NCBI RefSeq assembly: GCF_039548895.1
Contig: NZ_JBCLVG010000001.1
Strand: one strand, 5' to 3'
Origin: Orlajensenia stereocauli
GTDB lineage: Bacteria > Actinomycetota > Actinomycetes > Actinomycetales > Microbacteriaceae
DNA length: 64,000 bases
Position 1 is the first letter of the stretch, and every line of letters starts with the position of its first letter. Made by a program: the position numbers and the translations under genes. Under the pieces are notes generated by a model that ran no database searches, was not told the origin of the DNA, and saw only the letters and a program-made list of their open reading frames with translations. This document shows positions 38,461 to 47,305 of the stretch, piece after piece.

Positions 38461-39887
38461 CACTCAACACCTCCACCTCCACCTCCGCACCGACCTCCTA
38501 CGACGAGGCCGACCTGCAGCAGAAGGCCAAAGACCACCTCTGGATGCACTTCTCCCGGCAGTCGACCCTCGAGGAGTCCGGCGTGCCGATCATCACGCGC
38601 GGTCAGGGCCACCACATCTGGGATTCGAAGGGCAAGCAGTACATCGACGCCTTGTCCGGCCTGTTCGTCGTGAACGCGGGCCACGGTCGTCGGCGCCTCG
38701 CCGAGGTCGCCGCCAAGCAGGCGGAGGAACTGGCCTTCTTCCCGATCTGGTCGTACGCGCATCCGTCGGCCATCGAACTGGCCGACAGGCTTGCCGATTA
38801 CGCTCCGGGCGACCTCAATCGGGTCTTCTTCTCCACCGGTGGCGGCGAAGCCGTCGAGACGGCGTTCAAGCTGGCGAAGTACTACTGGAAGCTGCAGGGC
38901 AAGCCCACCAAGCACAAGGTGATCTCCCGTGCCGTCGCCTATCACGGCACCCCGCAGGGTGCGCTGGCCATCACCGGCATCCCGGCGATGAAGGCCATGT
39001 TCGAGCCGCTCACCCCCGGTGGGTTCCGCGTGCCGAACACCAACTCCTACCGCGCTGAGGAGGCCGGCTTCATCGCCGTCGACTCCGGTGTCGACCCGCA
39101 GGAGCAGTTCGGCGTCTGGGCTGCGAACCGCATCGAGGAGATGATCCAGTTCGAGGGCCCCGAGACCGTCGCGGCCGTCTTCCTCGAGCCTGTGCAGAAC
39201 TCGGGCGGATGCTTCCCTCCTCCCCCCGGCTACTTCCAGCGCGTGCGCGAGATCTGCGACAAGTACGAGGTGCTGCTGGTCAGCGACGAGGTGATCTGCG
39301 CCTTCGGTCGCATCGGCCACATGTTCGCCTGCGACGAGTACGGCTACGTGCCCGACATGATCACCTGCGCCAAGGGCATGACGAGCGGATACTCCCCGAT
39401 CGGTGCGACCATCATCAGCGACCGCATCTACGAGCCCTTCCGCCACGGCGACACGGCGTTCTACCACGGCTACACCTTCGGCGGTCACCCCGTCTCGGCC
39501 GCCGTGGCGCTGGCCAACCTCGACATCTTCGAGGAGGAGGGGCTCAACGAGAGGGTGCGCGAGAACTCGCCGCTGTTCCGCGCCGAGCTCGAGACCCTGC
39601 TCGACCTGCCGATCGTCGGCGACGTGCGCGGTGACGGGTACTTCTTCGGCATCGAGCTCGTCAAGGACAAGGCGACCAAGGAGACCTTCGACGACGACGA
39701 GTCCGAGCGTCTGCTGCGCGGCTTCCTCTCCAAGGCGCTGTTCGACGCCGGGCTGTACTGCCGCGCCGACGACCGCGGCGACCCGGTCGTGCAGCTCGCT
39801 CCGCCGCTCACCACGGGACCCGCGGAGTTCGCCGAGATCACGGGCATCCTGCGTGGGGTCCTCAGCGAGGCCTGGACGCGGCTCTGA
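38457..39887 (+). CDS. Class III aminotransferase, probable putrescine/diamine:pyruvate type
   Basis: A 476-residue PLP enzyme. The cofactor block FFSTGGGEAVETAFKLAKYYW, the Asp motif LLVSDEVICAFGR and the PLP-lysine site ITCAKGMTSGYSPIG match omega-amine:pyruvate aminotransferases such as SpuC and YgjG-related proteins. It would convert putrescine to 4-aminobutanal, or cadaverine-like amines, using pyruvate and making alanine. It overlaps the Lrp gene by 4 bases and precedes a PuuB-like oxidase by 5 bases. The exact amine cannot be told from sequence. Confidence 0.87.
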   Translation: MTLNTSTSTSAPTSYDEADLQQKAKDHLWMHFSRQSTLEESGVPIITRGQGHHIWDSKGKQYIDALSGLFVVNAGHGRRRLAEVAAKQAEELAFFPIWSYAHPSAIELADRLADYAPGDLNRVFFSTGGGEAVETAFKLAKYYWKLQGKPTKHKVISRAVAYHGTPQGALAITGIPAMKAMFEPLTPGGFRVPNTNSYRAEEAGFIAVDSGVDPQEQFGVWAANRIEEMIQFEGPETVAAVFLEPVQNSGGCFPPPPGYFQRVREICDKYEVLLVSDEVICAFGRIGHMFACDEYGYVPDMITCAKGMTSGYSPIGATIISDRIYEPFRHGDTAFYHGYTFGGHPVSAAVALANLDIFEEEGLNERVRENSPLFRAELETLLDLPIVGDVRGDGYFFGIELVKDKATKETFDDDESERLLRGFLSKALFDAGLYCRADDRGDPVVQLAPPLTTGPAEFAEITGILRGVLSEAWTRL

Positions 39888-39892
39888 GCCCG

Positions 39893-41338
39893 ATGCCGAC
39901 AGACCACAGGCAGCTGAGCTTCTGGTTCGACTCCCTCGCAGAGTCCGGGACTGACACCCTGGTGGCACGTCCCGGACTCAGTCGGGACGCCCGCTACGAC
40001 GTGTGCATCGTCGGCGGCGGGCTCACCGGACTGTGGACGGCCTACTACCTCGCGAAGAGCGATCCGTCGCTGAATATCGCGGTGCTCGAGAAGCACATCG
40101 CGGGCTTCGGGGCCTCCGGCCGCAACGGCGGATGGTGCTCGGCCCTGTTCCCGCGGTCGACCGCGTCGCTCGAGCGCGCGCACGGCCGTGACGCCGCCAT
40201 CGCGATGCGCCGGGCGATGATCGACACCGTCGACGAGGTGGGCCGGGTCGCGGCATCCGAGGGCATCGACTGCGACTACGTGAAGTGCGGCACCGTCGCC
40301 TTCGCCCGCGACGCCGTGCAGGACTCCGCTGCGCGTGCCGAGGTCGCCGAGGCCCGCGAGTTCGGCGTAGACGAGCTCCTGTACTGGGACGCCCCCACCG
40401 TGCGTGCCCGCTTCGGCGCCACGGCGGTCGCCTCGTCGCCCGGAACGCGGCAGGCCGGGGCGTCCGGCGCGTCCTTCGACCCGGCGTGCGCCCGGGTGCA
40501 ACCGGCCAAGCTCGTTCGCGGCCTCGCCAGGGTCGTCGAGGAGCTGGGTGTCGACATCTTCGAGAACACCGAGGTCGACGACTGGGCCGCCCACAAGGTG
40601 CGATTCACGTCGACGGATGCCGCAGGCGACCAGTTCGACGGCACCGTCATCGCGCCGACTGTCGTCATCGCCGTCGAGGGCTACGGCGCCGGGCTGCCGC
40701 GCGTCGGCCGACGGGTGCTGCCGCTCTACTCGCTCATGATCGCCACGGAGCCGCTTCCGGATGCCGTCTGGGACGAGATCGGCATCGAGCACGGCCAGAC
40801 GTTCACCGACTACAGGCACCTGCTCGTGTACGGCCAGCGCACGGCGGACAACCGCTTCGCCTTCGGCGGTCGGGGAGCGCGCTACCACTGGGGAAGTCGG
40901 ATCAGCCCCGACTACGACAGGGTCGACAGGGTCTTCGCACACCTGCGCGACACCCTCGTCGACCTGTTCCCGCAGGCGGCAGGGGCACAGGTGACGCATC
41001 GCTGGGGCGGCCCTCTCGGGGTGTCCCGGGACTGGCACGCCACTGCGTCCTACAACCCGCGCACGGGCGTCGCGTTCGCCGGCGGCTACGTCGGCGACGG
41101 CCTGTCGACGACGAACCTCGCCGGCCGAACCCTCAGCGACCTCATCCGCGAGGAGACGACCGAACTCACCGGCCTGCCGTGGGTCAACCACCGCTCGCCG
41201 CTCTGGGAGCCGGAGCCCCTGCGGTTCGTGGGAGCGAACCTGGGCCTGCTGGGCATGGAGGTCGCCGACATCGAGCAGCGCACGACCAGGCGCCCATCGC
41301 TGGCAGCCAGGCTCATCGCTCCGCTCACCGGCCACTGA
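39893..41338 (+). CDS. FAD-dependent oxidoreductase (DAO family, PuuB-like amine oxidase)
   Basis: A 481-residue flavoenzyme. FAD-binding Gly-x-Gly-x-x-Gly in IVGGGLTGLWTAYYLA (about residue 39), FGASGRNGGW typical of gamma-glutamylputrescine oxidase PuuB, and the C-terminal FAGGYVGDGLSTTNLAGR that closes the flavin site. It would oxidise an amine or gamma-glutamyl amine to an aldehyde and peroxide. No puuA or puuC is in the window. Together with the aminotransferase it offers two routes out of polyamines. The last 14 bases overlap the convergent DUF4192 gene. Confidence 0.88.
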   Translation: MPTDHRQLSFWFDSLAESGTDTLVARPGLSRDARYDVCIVGGGLTGLWTAYYLAKSDPSLNIAVLEKHIAGFGASGRNGGWCSALFPRSTASLERAHGRDAAIAMRRAMIDTVDEVGRVAASEGIDCDYVKCGTVAFARDAVQDSAARAEVAEAREFGVDELLYWDAPTVRARFGATAVASSPGTRQAGASGASFDPACARVQPAKLVRGLARVVEELGVDIFENTEVDDWAAHKVRFTSTDAAGDQFDGTVIAPTVVIAVEGYGAGLPRVGRRVLPLYSLMIATEPLPDAVWDEIGIEHGQTFTDYRHLLVYGQRTADNRFAFGGRGARYHWGSRISPDYDRVDRVFAHLRDTLVDLFPQAAGAQVTHRWGGPLGVSRDWHATASYNPRTGVAFAGGYVGDGLSTTNLAGRTLSDLIREETTELTGLPWVNHRSPLWEPEPLRFVGANLGLLGMEVADIEQRTTRRPSLAARLIAPLTGH

Positions 41339-42506
41339 CGGCTCTCGGCAGGTGGTCGCGGGGCCGACGCGGCGTGACATGGTGCACCGTCGACTCGTCG
41401 ACGGGAGGCACGTCGAAGGCCCATTCCGGCAACCGGCCACCGTTGACCATCGCTCCGACCAGCGAGGCGAGGCCGTACTCCGGGTCGAGCTCCAGCGCCT
41501 TCTGCACGAACTCCGCGGCCCGCGAGCTCTGGCCGAGGGCCCAACTCAGCCAGGCGAGCATGGTGACAGGCGCCACCCTGGCCGAGCGCGGGGCACAGGC
41601 CGCGAGTTCGAGAAGCAAACCGATCGCGGCATCGATGCGCTCGGGATCCGGTCGCGGCCCCTCTCCCCACAACAGCAGACCGGTCTCGGTCTCGTCTGTC
41701 GGCCCCTCCTCGAGCCAGCTCAGCTGGTCATCGAGCGCCTGCAACCCCATCTCTGCACTGAAGGCCCACTGGATGACGGCGACATCACGGAACAGCGGCC
41801 GCTCCAGCACCCAGAGGGTCGCTGCGACGATCTCGGGCGAGAGCTCATCGGGCGGACTCGCCAGCAGGTGCTCGAGGAACTCCGGGAGCGCGAGGTCGGC
41901 CAGCTCGCACGCACCGGCGGCGCCGGCACCCGCACTGGCCGGGTCGTCGTGCAGCCGTCGCAGGCGGCGCGCCACCTGCTCGGTCCGGGCGAGGTCGACC
42001 GCGGGCAGCTCGGTCTCACCCCGCACGTCGGCGCGCACGCCCATGCCCTCGACGTCGGCGAGGCCGTTCACGGGCGATGCAGTGATCTGCCTCAGCGGAT
42101 GCCCGCCGGCAGGCACGTCGGGATCGAGGAAGGACGCCCAGCCGTCGGCGGCCACACACAGCGAATCGCGCACGTGGAAGCCGCTGATCTCGGCCCTGTG
42201 CACGAGGACGTCCATGAAGAGGGCCTGCGGAACGGCATCCGTCGCCCCGAAGCACTCGTCGGTATAGGCGACGGGAACGACGGCGTCGACATCGGGGATC
42301 TTGCAGAGCATGCCGATCATCGAGGTCGCGAAACGTCTGAGCACCGCCAGCGGGGCAGCATCGGGAAGGTCGAACCGGATGGCGCCGCAGGTGCGCCTGC
42401 CACGGAAGGCGACCAGCACGACGCTGTTGCGGGGCTGGTATCCAGTGAGTCGTGGGAGGAGGGCGAGGAAGTCCTGGCCGGCGTCGGCCTTGATCACTGT
42501 GGGCAT
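41325..42506 (-). CDS. DUF4192 domain-containing protein
   Basis: A 393-residue soluble protein of actinobacterial family DUF4192, function unknown. The start VIKADAGQDFLALLPRLTGY and the following NSVVLVAFRGRRTCGAIRFDLP are diagnostic of the family. The C-terminal third (LAWLSWALGQSSRAAEFVQKALELD) is helical and TPR-like. The ATG lies 6 bases after GATGCT, possibly leaderless. It overlaps the convergent oxidase gene by 14 bases. Confidence 0.88.
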   Translation of the reverse strand: MPTVIKADAGQDFLALLPRLTGYQPRNSVVLVAFRGRRTCGAIRFDLPDAAPLAVLRRFATSMIGMLCKIPDVDAVVPVAYTDECFGATDAVPQALFMDVLVHRAEISGFHVRDSLCVAADGWASFLDPDVPAGGHPLRQITASPVNGLADVEGMGVRADVRGETELPAVDLARTEQVARRLRRLHDDPASAGAGAAGACELADLALPEFLEHLLASPPDELSPEIVAATLWVLERPLFRDVAVIQWAFSAEMGLQALDDQLSWLEEGPTDETETGLLLWGEGPRPDPERIDAAIGLLLELAACAPRSARVAPVTMLAWLSWALGQSSRAAEFVQKALELDPEYGLASLVGAMVNGGRLPEWAFDVPPVDESTVHHVTPRRPRDHLPRAVSGR

Positions 42507-42680
42507 GCGTCGAGCATCGCCCGATGCCGGCGCCGCTGACGCGGCGCCTGTCGTGCTGTGGAGAACGCCGAACGATCCTCTGAAAGGGGAGGAACCCAGC
42601 CGTTCGCTCTGGGCGAACAGAGCCGGGCAGGCCGTTGGATGACCGGCCCTGCGGAGGTGCCGAGTCGGACTGCGGGTCGT

Positions 42681-43664
42681 TCAGGCCTGCAGAGCCGCCG
42701 GATCGAACAGCGCCGAGATCTGCGCGAGGTCGTCGGCCGTCGGCTTCCACGATGTCGCGGCCTCGGCGTTCTGCACGACCTGCTCGGGCCTGGTCGCTCC
42801 GGCTATCACGCTCGTGAGCGCCGGCTGCGCCAGCATCCAGCCGAAGGTGGCCTCCAGCATCGTGATGCCGCGCTCTGAGCAGAACTCCTGGTACCTGTCC
42901 ATGGTCCCCCAGGGGGCGGAGTCCGCGAGGTGCTTGCGGATGCGCATGATGCGGCTGTCCTCGGGGCCGCCGGCGCGGCTGAACTTACCCGTCAGCAGGC
43001 CGTTGTAGAGCGGGAACCAGGGCAGGAAGCCCAGTCCGAAGTTCTCGGCGGCCGGGATGACCTCGGCCTCGGCCGTCCTCTCGAGCAGGCTGTATTCGTT
43101 CTGGCTCGAGATGAATCGCGGATGCGACCCCATCCGCGCCGTGAACTCCGCTTCCGCGATCTGCCAGCCGCTGAGGTTCGACGATCCGATGTAGCGGACC
43201 TTCCCGGCCGTCACGAGGTCGTCGAGGGCGGAGAGGGTCTCCTCGATGGGCGTGCTCGGGTCTGGCTGGTGCAGTTGGTAGAGGTCGATCCAATCGGTCT
43301 GCAGGCGGCGGAGGCTCGCTTCGACGGCGAGGCGGATGTAGCGCCGCGAACCGCGCGCGTTCCAGTCGGGTCCGTTCAGGCCGCCCATGTCCATGCCGAA
43401 CTTGGTGGCGAGCACGATCTTCTCGCGCTTGCCTCCCCGCAGCGCCTGTCCCATCAGGGTCTCGCTCAGTCCGCGCTCCGCGCCGTAGATGTCTGCGGTG
43501 TCGAAGAGCGTCACCCCGGCATCGATGGCGGCGTCGATGACGGCGGAGGTTCCGGCCTGGTCCTCGCTGGCCGTCCCGGTGCGCCCGAAGTTGTTGCAGC
43601 CGAGGCCGACGGTCGAGACGACGAGGCCGGAGGGTCCGAGGGTGCGGTGTTCGATCGACGCCAT
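42681..43664 (-). CDS. Aldo/keto reductase
   Basis: A 327-residue NADPH-dependent TIM-barrel reductase of the YghZ/L-glyceraldehyde reductase branch. The catalytic tetrad is visible: Asp and Tyr in TADIYGAERG, Lys in LATKFG and His in LYQLHQPD. The cofactor-binding C-terminal motif VIAGATRPEQVVQNA is present. The ATG lies 6 bases after TAGGCT (leaderless type). Substrate unknown, probably aldehydes. Confidence 0.93.
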   Translation of the reverse strand: MASIEHRTLGPSGLVVSTVGLGCNNFGRTGTASEDQAGTSAVIDAAIDAGVTLFDTADIYGAERGLSETLMGQALRGGKREKIVLATKFGMDMGGLNGPDWNARGSRRYIRLAVEASLRRLQTDWIDLYQLHQPDPSTPIEETLSALDDLVTAGKVRYIGSSNLSGWQIAEAEFTARMGSHPRFISSQNEYSLLERTAEAEVIPAAENFGLGFLPWFPLYNGLLTGKFSRAGGPEDSRIMRIRKHLADSAPWGTMDRYQEFCSERGITMLEATFGWMLAQPALTSVIAGATRPEQVVQNAEAATSWKPTADDLAQISALFDPAALQA

Positions 43665-43670
43665 GCCCCC

Positions 43671-43676
43671 AGCCTA
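43671..43676 (-). promoter_or_regulatory. -10 element for the aldo/keto reductase gene, leaderless
   Basis: TAGGCT on the minus strand, 6 bases before the ATG at 43664, with no ribosome binding site. Confidence 0.45.
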
Positions 43677-43739
43677 GGCGGCGCCGTCCCCCGGACGGGC
43701 GGGGTGCCGAGGTCGTCACCGCTTCGGGATGCGGGGGCG

Positions 43740-44567
43740 TCAGGATGCCGCGAGCTGCGTGTAGCCGCGGATGACGGCGGGCTCCACCATCTCGAGCGGC
43801 ATCCGCGAGGCACCGGCGGCACGCTCGGCCACGTACTCGACGGGCTCCCGATGTGCGAAGCCCACGCTGATGGCGTCGGCGACGGCCTGCAGCCTGTGCG
43901 CCTGCTCGTGCACGAAGGCGCGGTCGACGACGCCGCCGTGGCCGGGGACGACGAGGTCGGACTCCCCCATGTGCTCGATCAGGTCTGCGAGCACGCGCGG
44001 CCAGCCGAGAGGGAACGATCCGGACCCGTACATCGGCGGACCGGACTCCTCGACGACGTCGCCGACGATCCAGGCGCCGGCATCCGGGACGTGAACGACG
44101 ACATCGGTGTCGGTGTGGCCCGGTGCGAGAGCGATGATCCGCACCGGCCTTCCGCCGAGATCGAGGGTGTGCTCGTCGGTGACGAGGACGTGCGGCGGAG
44201 TGAGCTCGACGTCGGTCCAGTCGTACTGCGGGGATGCCGACGGGTCCGCCGTCCAGGCGGCCAGCCGCGGGGCCTCGAACTCGGCGAAGTGGGCGGGGAT
44301 CCTGTGGTGCCCGATGATCGTCGCGGTGCCGGCGAACACCTGGTTGCCGAAGCTGTGGTCGTAGTGCGCGTGGGTGTCGACCACCCAGCGGATGTCGCCG
44401 ATTCCGAGTGCTGCCACGTCGGCCGCGACCTCGGCCGCCTCCCGAGGATTGCAGCGGGTGTCGACCAGCAGCAGGCCGTCGCTGCCGCGTACGAGCGTCA
44501 CCGAGATGTCGAGGGGCTCGTAGCGGGCGACGAGCAGTCCGTCGGCGATCTCGTTCCAAGAGGGCAT
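43740..44567 (-). CDS. MBL-fold metallo-hydrolase
   Basis: A 275-residue metallo-beta-lactamase superfamily hydrolase. The metal-binding motif is THAHYDHSFGN (His-x-His-x-Asp-His, about residues 64-70). Further ligands lie in APGHTDTDVVV and VPGHGG. The family includes many hydrolases (lactonases, thioesterases), so the substrate is open. The ATG lies 6 bases after TAGGAT, leaderless type. It is divergent from ogt. Confidence 0.9.
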   Translation of the reverse strand: MPSWNEIADGLLVARYEPLDISVTLVRGSDGLLLVDTRCNPREAAEVAADVAALGIGDIRWVVDTHAHYDHSFGNQVFAGTATIIGHHRIPAHFAEFEAPRLAAWTADPSASPQYDWTDVELTPPHVLVTDEHTLDLGGRPVRIIALAPGHTDTDVVVHVPDAGAWIVGDVVEESGPPMYGSGSFPLGWPRVLADLIEHMGESDLVVPGHGGVVDRAFVHEQAHRLQAVADAISVGFAHREPVEYVAERAAGASRMPLEMVEPAVIRGYTQLAAS

Positions 44568-44573
44568 GGCTCG

Positions 44574-44579
44574 ATCCTA
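44574..44579 (-). promoter_or_regulatory. -10 element for the MBL-fold hydrolase gene, leaderless
   Basis: TAGGAT on the minus strand, 6 bases before the ATG at 44567. Confidence 0.45.
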
Positions 44580-44714
44580 CGGACCCGTTCCGACCCCGCG
44601 CCGATGGCGGCGCACCCGTCCGCGTCCTGGGCGGCGCTCCTCCCCCGGCACGACGCCCGGGATCACTCTCCCCGCCGTGTCCGTTTCCCGCGAGAGAGGC
44701 ACGGATGCCGCGGG

Positions 44715-44720
44715 TAGATT
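44715..44720 (+). promoter_or_regulatory. -10 element for ogt, leaderless
   Basis: TAGATT, 6 bases before the ATG of ogt. No Shine-Dalgarno sequence is present. Confidence 0.45.
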
Positions 44721-44726
44721 CGTCTC

Positions 44727-45317
44727 ATGACCACAGACACCCTCTACATCGAGCGCGTCGAGAGCCCCATCGGCCGCATCGAGATCACGAGCGACGGCGA
44801 GCAGATCACGTCGCTCTCCATCGAGCGCGACGGCAGGCTCCCCCACGACCTCGAGGACGCGGAGTCCACCGCCGTCCTCACCGAGGCCGCCCGCCAGCTC
44901 GGCGAGTACTTCGCCGGTGACCGCACCGAGTTCGACCTCCCCGTGCGCCTGGCCGGAACGGAGTTCCAGCGGGCCGTGTGGGCCGAGCTCCAGCGGCTCG
45001 ACTTCGGGCAGTTCACCTCCTACGGCGAGATCGGGGCGGCCATCGGGCGTCCGGGATCCGGTCGCGCCATCGGCGGTGCCGTCGGCGCCAACCCCGTGCC
45101 CATCATCGTCGGCTGCCACCGGGTGCTCTCCAGCACCGGGCGGATCACGGGCTTCAGCGCCGGAGAGGGCATTCCCACGAAGGTGTGGCTGCTCGACCAC
45201 GAGAGCATCGGCCACACCGAGGTGGCCGGGGCCCCAGCGCCACTGCCCGGAACCGAGCCGATCGCCCTGACCACCGTTCCGGAGCCCACCGCGACGGCAT
45301 CGGCGGTGGCATCGTGA
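44727..45317 (+). CDS. ogt: Methylated-DNA-[protein]-cysteine S-methyltransferase
   Basis: A 196-residue suicide repair protein that takes the alkyl group from O6-alkylguanine onto its Cys. The active site reads IIVGCHRVLSS where most family members have PCHRV, so the Pro before the acceptor Cys is Gly here. The helix-turn-helix block FGQFTSYGEIGAAIGRPGS and the RITGFSAGEGIPTK tail are typical. A C-terminal extension of about 25 residues is Ala/Pro/Thr-rich. The stop overlaps the start of tag by 4 bases (GTGA), so both alkylation-repair genes are made together. Confidence 0.93.
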   Translation: MTTDTLYIERVESPIGRIEITSDGEQITSLSIERDGRLPHDLEDAESTAVLTEAARQLGEYFAGDRTEFDLPVRLAGTEFQRAVWAELQRLDFGQFTSYGEIGAAIGRPGSGRAIGGAVGANPVPIIVGCHRVLSSTGRITGFSAGEGIPTKVWLLDHESIGHTEVAGAPAPLPGTEPIALTTVPEPTATASAVAS

Positions 45318-45919
45318 GCTTGGGCGTCTCGCCCGTGCCCGTCGTGCCGCCCACGGTCGTGGTCGGTGACGACGGCCTCGCTCGCTGCTCCTGGGGGGCG
45401 AACGACGCTGAGTATCGCCGTTACCACGACGAGGAGTGGGGCGTCCCCGTCCACGACGAGCAGCGGCTGTTCGAGAAACTCTGCCTCGAGGGCTTCCAAG
45501 CCGGACTGTCATGGATCACCATCCTGCGGAAGCGTCCGGCGTTCCGCGCGGCCTTCTCCGACTTCGACACCGAGAAGGTCGCGGCGATGGGCGAACCCGA
45601 CATCGAGCGCCTGCTGCAGAATGCCGGCATCATCCGTCACCGCGGCAAGATCCAGGCCACCATCGGCAACGCCCGCGCCACGCTAGCGCTCGGCGAGAGC
45701 CTGTCCGAGCTGATGTGGGGGTTCGCCCCGGATGCGGCCGGCCGACGGCGCCCGCAGTCCTGGAGCGACGTGCCTGCCGTCACCGCCGAGTCGACGGCGA
45801 TGAGCAAGGAGTTGCGCCGCCGCGGCTACAGGTTCGTCGGTCCGACGACGATGTACGCCCTCATGCAGTCGACGGGCATGGTCGACGACCACATCGCCGG
45901 CTGCTTCCGGGCTGCCTGA
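45314..45919 (+). CDS. tag: DNA-3-methyladenine glycosylase I
   Basis: A 201-residue base-excision enzyme that removes 3-methyladenine from DNA. The zinc-binding Cys and His of CSWGANDAEYRRYHDEEWG, the substrate pocket EGFQAGLSWITILRKR and the C-terminal zinc ligands in DDHIAGCF are all present. The GTG at 45314 overlaps the ogt stop. A Val/Pro-rich leader of about 22 residues precedes the usual family start. The gene ends beside a palindromic repeat. Confidence 0.94.
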   Translation: MSLGVSPVPVVPPTVVVGDDGLARCSWGANDAEYRRYHDEEWGVPVHDEQRLFEKLCLEGFQAGLSWITILRKRPAFRAAFSDFDTEKVAAMGEPDIERLLQNAGIIRHRGKIQATIGNARATLALGESLSELMWGFAPDAAGRRRPQSWSDVPAVTAESTAMSKELRRRGYRFVGPTTMYALMQSTGMVDDHIAGCFRAA

Positions 45920-45963
45920 GGCGCTTCGGTCGAGCGTTTCGCGCGGCCCTCAGCGAGCGGCGC
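45916..45963. terminator. Palindromic repeat between tag and yaaA (second copy of a family)
   Basis: CTGAGG (45916-45921) pairs with CCTCAG (45948-45953). The 16 bases CCTCAGCGAGCGGCGC (45948-45963) match 10544-10559 exactly. Like the first copy it sits between two convergent genes, so it may act as a bidirectional terminator. The stem is weaker than in the first copy. Confidence 0.5.
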
Positions 45964-45965
45964 TT

Positions 45966-46715
45966 CTAGACGATCAGGGCGAGTTCGCCGGGCCTGCCGT
46001 CGATGGATTCGAGCCGCCAGCCGGCGCCACCCGCCCACTCCTGCAGCTCGTCGACCGTCGCGAAGTCTCTCCCCGCCTGGATCACGGCCCGGGTGAAGGC
46101 ACCCTTGGCGTGCTTGTTGAAGTGGTTGAGAGCGCGGCGCCGTCCGTCGGCGCCATCGGCGAGCACCCGCAGGTACACCGAATCGGCACGGGCCGGAGCA
46201 GGGCCGAGAGCCGCATAGCCCTCACTGCGCAGGTCGAGGATCAGGCCACCGACGGGCTTCAGCGCTCGGGCGATGGCGACGCCCCAGTGCTTCTTGAGCG
46301 AGAGCTCCGGCAGGCGCGAGTCGTGCGACATCCGGTAGGCCGGAACGCCGTCGAGGGCGGCCACGGGGCCGAGGAGGGCGGAGTGCACGACGAGGTGTTC
46401 GTGCGCGAAGGCACGCTCGGCCTCGGTCAGGCTCGGCGCGTCGAAGGCGTCGTACACCACTCCCGTGTAGCGGTCGATCACCGGCATCGTCGCCGAGGTC
46501 GTGATGGCGCGGTTGCGGGCGACCTCTCCGAGCTGCGTGCGCCCGAGCTTGAGGGCGGCGACACTCGCATCGGTGTCTCGGGCGAGGGCCTTGAGAGCCC
46601 GGATGAGCGCCCGCCGCTGCGGCGCGAGCCTGGGGAAGGCGAGGGACGTCACGTCGAGGGGCGCGCCGGTACCGCCGTCGCGTTTGGTCTCCGACGGGGG
46701 AAGGAGGATCAGCAC
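45966..46715 (-). CDS. yaaA: YaaA family peroxide stress protein
   Basis: A 249-residue soluble DUF328 protein. The N-terminal PPSETKRDGG and the C-terminal NHFNKHAKGAFTRAVI are the family signatures. In E. coli, YaaA lowers free iron during peroxide stress and binds DNA. It is the last gene of a minus-strand run after the ATP synthase operon, 6 bases after the P-loop kinase gene. Confidence 0.92.
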   Translation of the reverse strand: MLILLPPSETKRDGGTGAPLDVTSLAFPRLAPQRRALIRALKALARDTDASVAALKLGRTQLGEVARNRAITTSATMPVIDRYTGVVYDAFDAPSLTEAERAFAHEHLVVHSALLGPVAALDGVPAYRMSHDSRLPELSLKKHWGVAIARALKPVGGLILDLRSEGYAALGPAPARADSVYLRVLADGADGRRRALNHFNKHAKGAFTRAVIQAGRDFATVDELQEWAGGAGWRLESIDGRPGELALIV

Positions 46716-46721
46716 CCGGGG

Positions 46722-47279
46722 TCAGCCGTGGATGAACGCCACTGCAGCGTCGACGTTCGAGCCCAGCGACTGGACGCTGTCGACGGTCACACGCGGCATG
46801 GCGGCGCTGTGCCCGGTCCAGGACTCGTAGCCCTCGACGCTCTGCTCGACGGCCCGCCAGGTGAGCTCCTCGACGTGCGGGAGGTTGCGCACCCGCTTGG
46901 CGAGACGCTCTCTGTGCAGCTCCTCGTCGGAGCACACGACCTCGATGACCCGCAGCACGGCCTCGGTGCGGGCGGCGAGGTCTCGCCACTGCATCCGTGC
47001 CGGCTCGACCGCGTTGACGGCATCGATGATGACGCTGCGACCGGCGACGAGCACGGACTCGGCGATGGCCTCGGCCACGAGGTATGCCGCGAGGCCTGTC
47101 GGCTGGTCGGCGTCGATGCCCGCGGAGAGGATGGCGGACTCGATCGGATCGACCGAGACCACCGTCGCACCGATACGCGCGCCGATGATCTCGGCGATGG
47201 TGGACTTGCCGGAACCCGGAAGCCCGGCCATCACGACGAGCTGCGCGACGCTGAGGTCGCCGAACTGGCGGTCTGACAC
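46722..47279 (-). CDS. P-loop kinase / AAA-family ATPase of unknown substrate
   Basis: A 185-residue predicted nucleotide or small-molecule kinase. Walker A is AGLPGSGKSTIAEI (about residues 18-31), followed by VSVDPIESAIL. A lid region with several Arg (HRERLAKRVRN) follows. It resembles zeta-toxin-like and chloramphenicol phosphotransferase-like small kinases, but no antitoxin gene is beside it. The GTG has a GGGGGAG ribosome site 5 bases upstream. It lies 26 bases after atpC. Confidence 0.8.
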   Translation of the reverse strand: MSDRQFGDLSVAQLVVMAGLPGSGKSTIAEIIGARIGATVVSVDPIESAILSAGIDADQPTGLAAYLVAEAIAESVLVAGRSVIIDAVNAVEPARMQWRDLAARTEAVLRVIEVVCSDEELHRERLAKRVRNLPHVEELTWRAVEQSVEGYESWTGHSAAMPRVTVDSVQSLGSNVDAAVAFIHG

Positions 47280-47305
47280 CGTCTCTCCCCCTGGAGCTCT
47301 ACGAC

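Noticed and set aside
46722..47279. Zeta-type toxin with antitoxin
   Set aside because: The P-loop kinase resembles such toxins loosely, but no small antitoxin gene is adjacent; the neighbours are atpC and yaaA.
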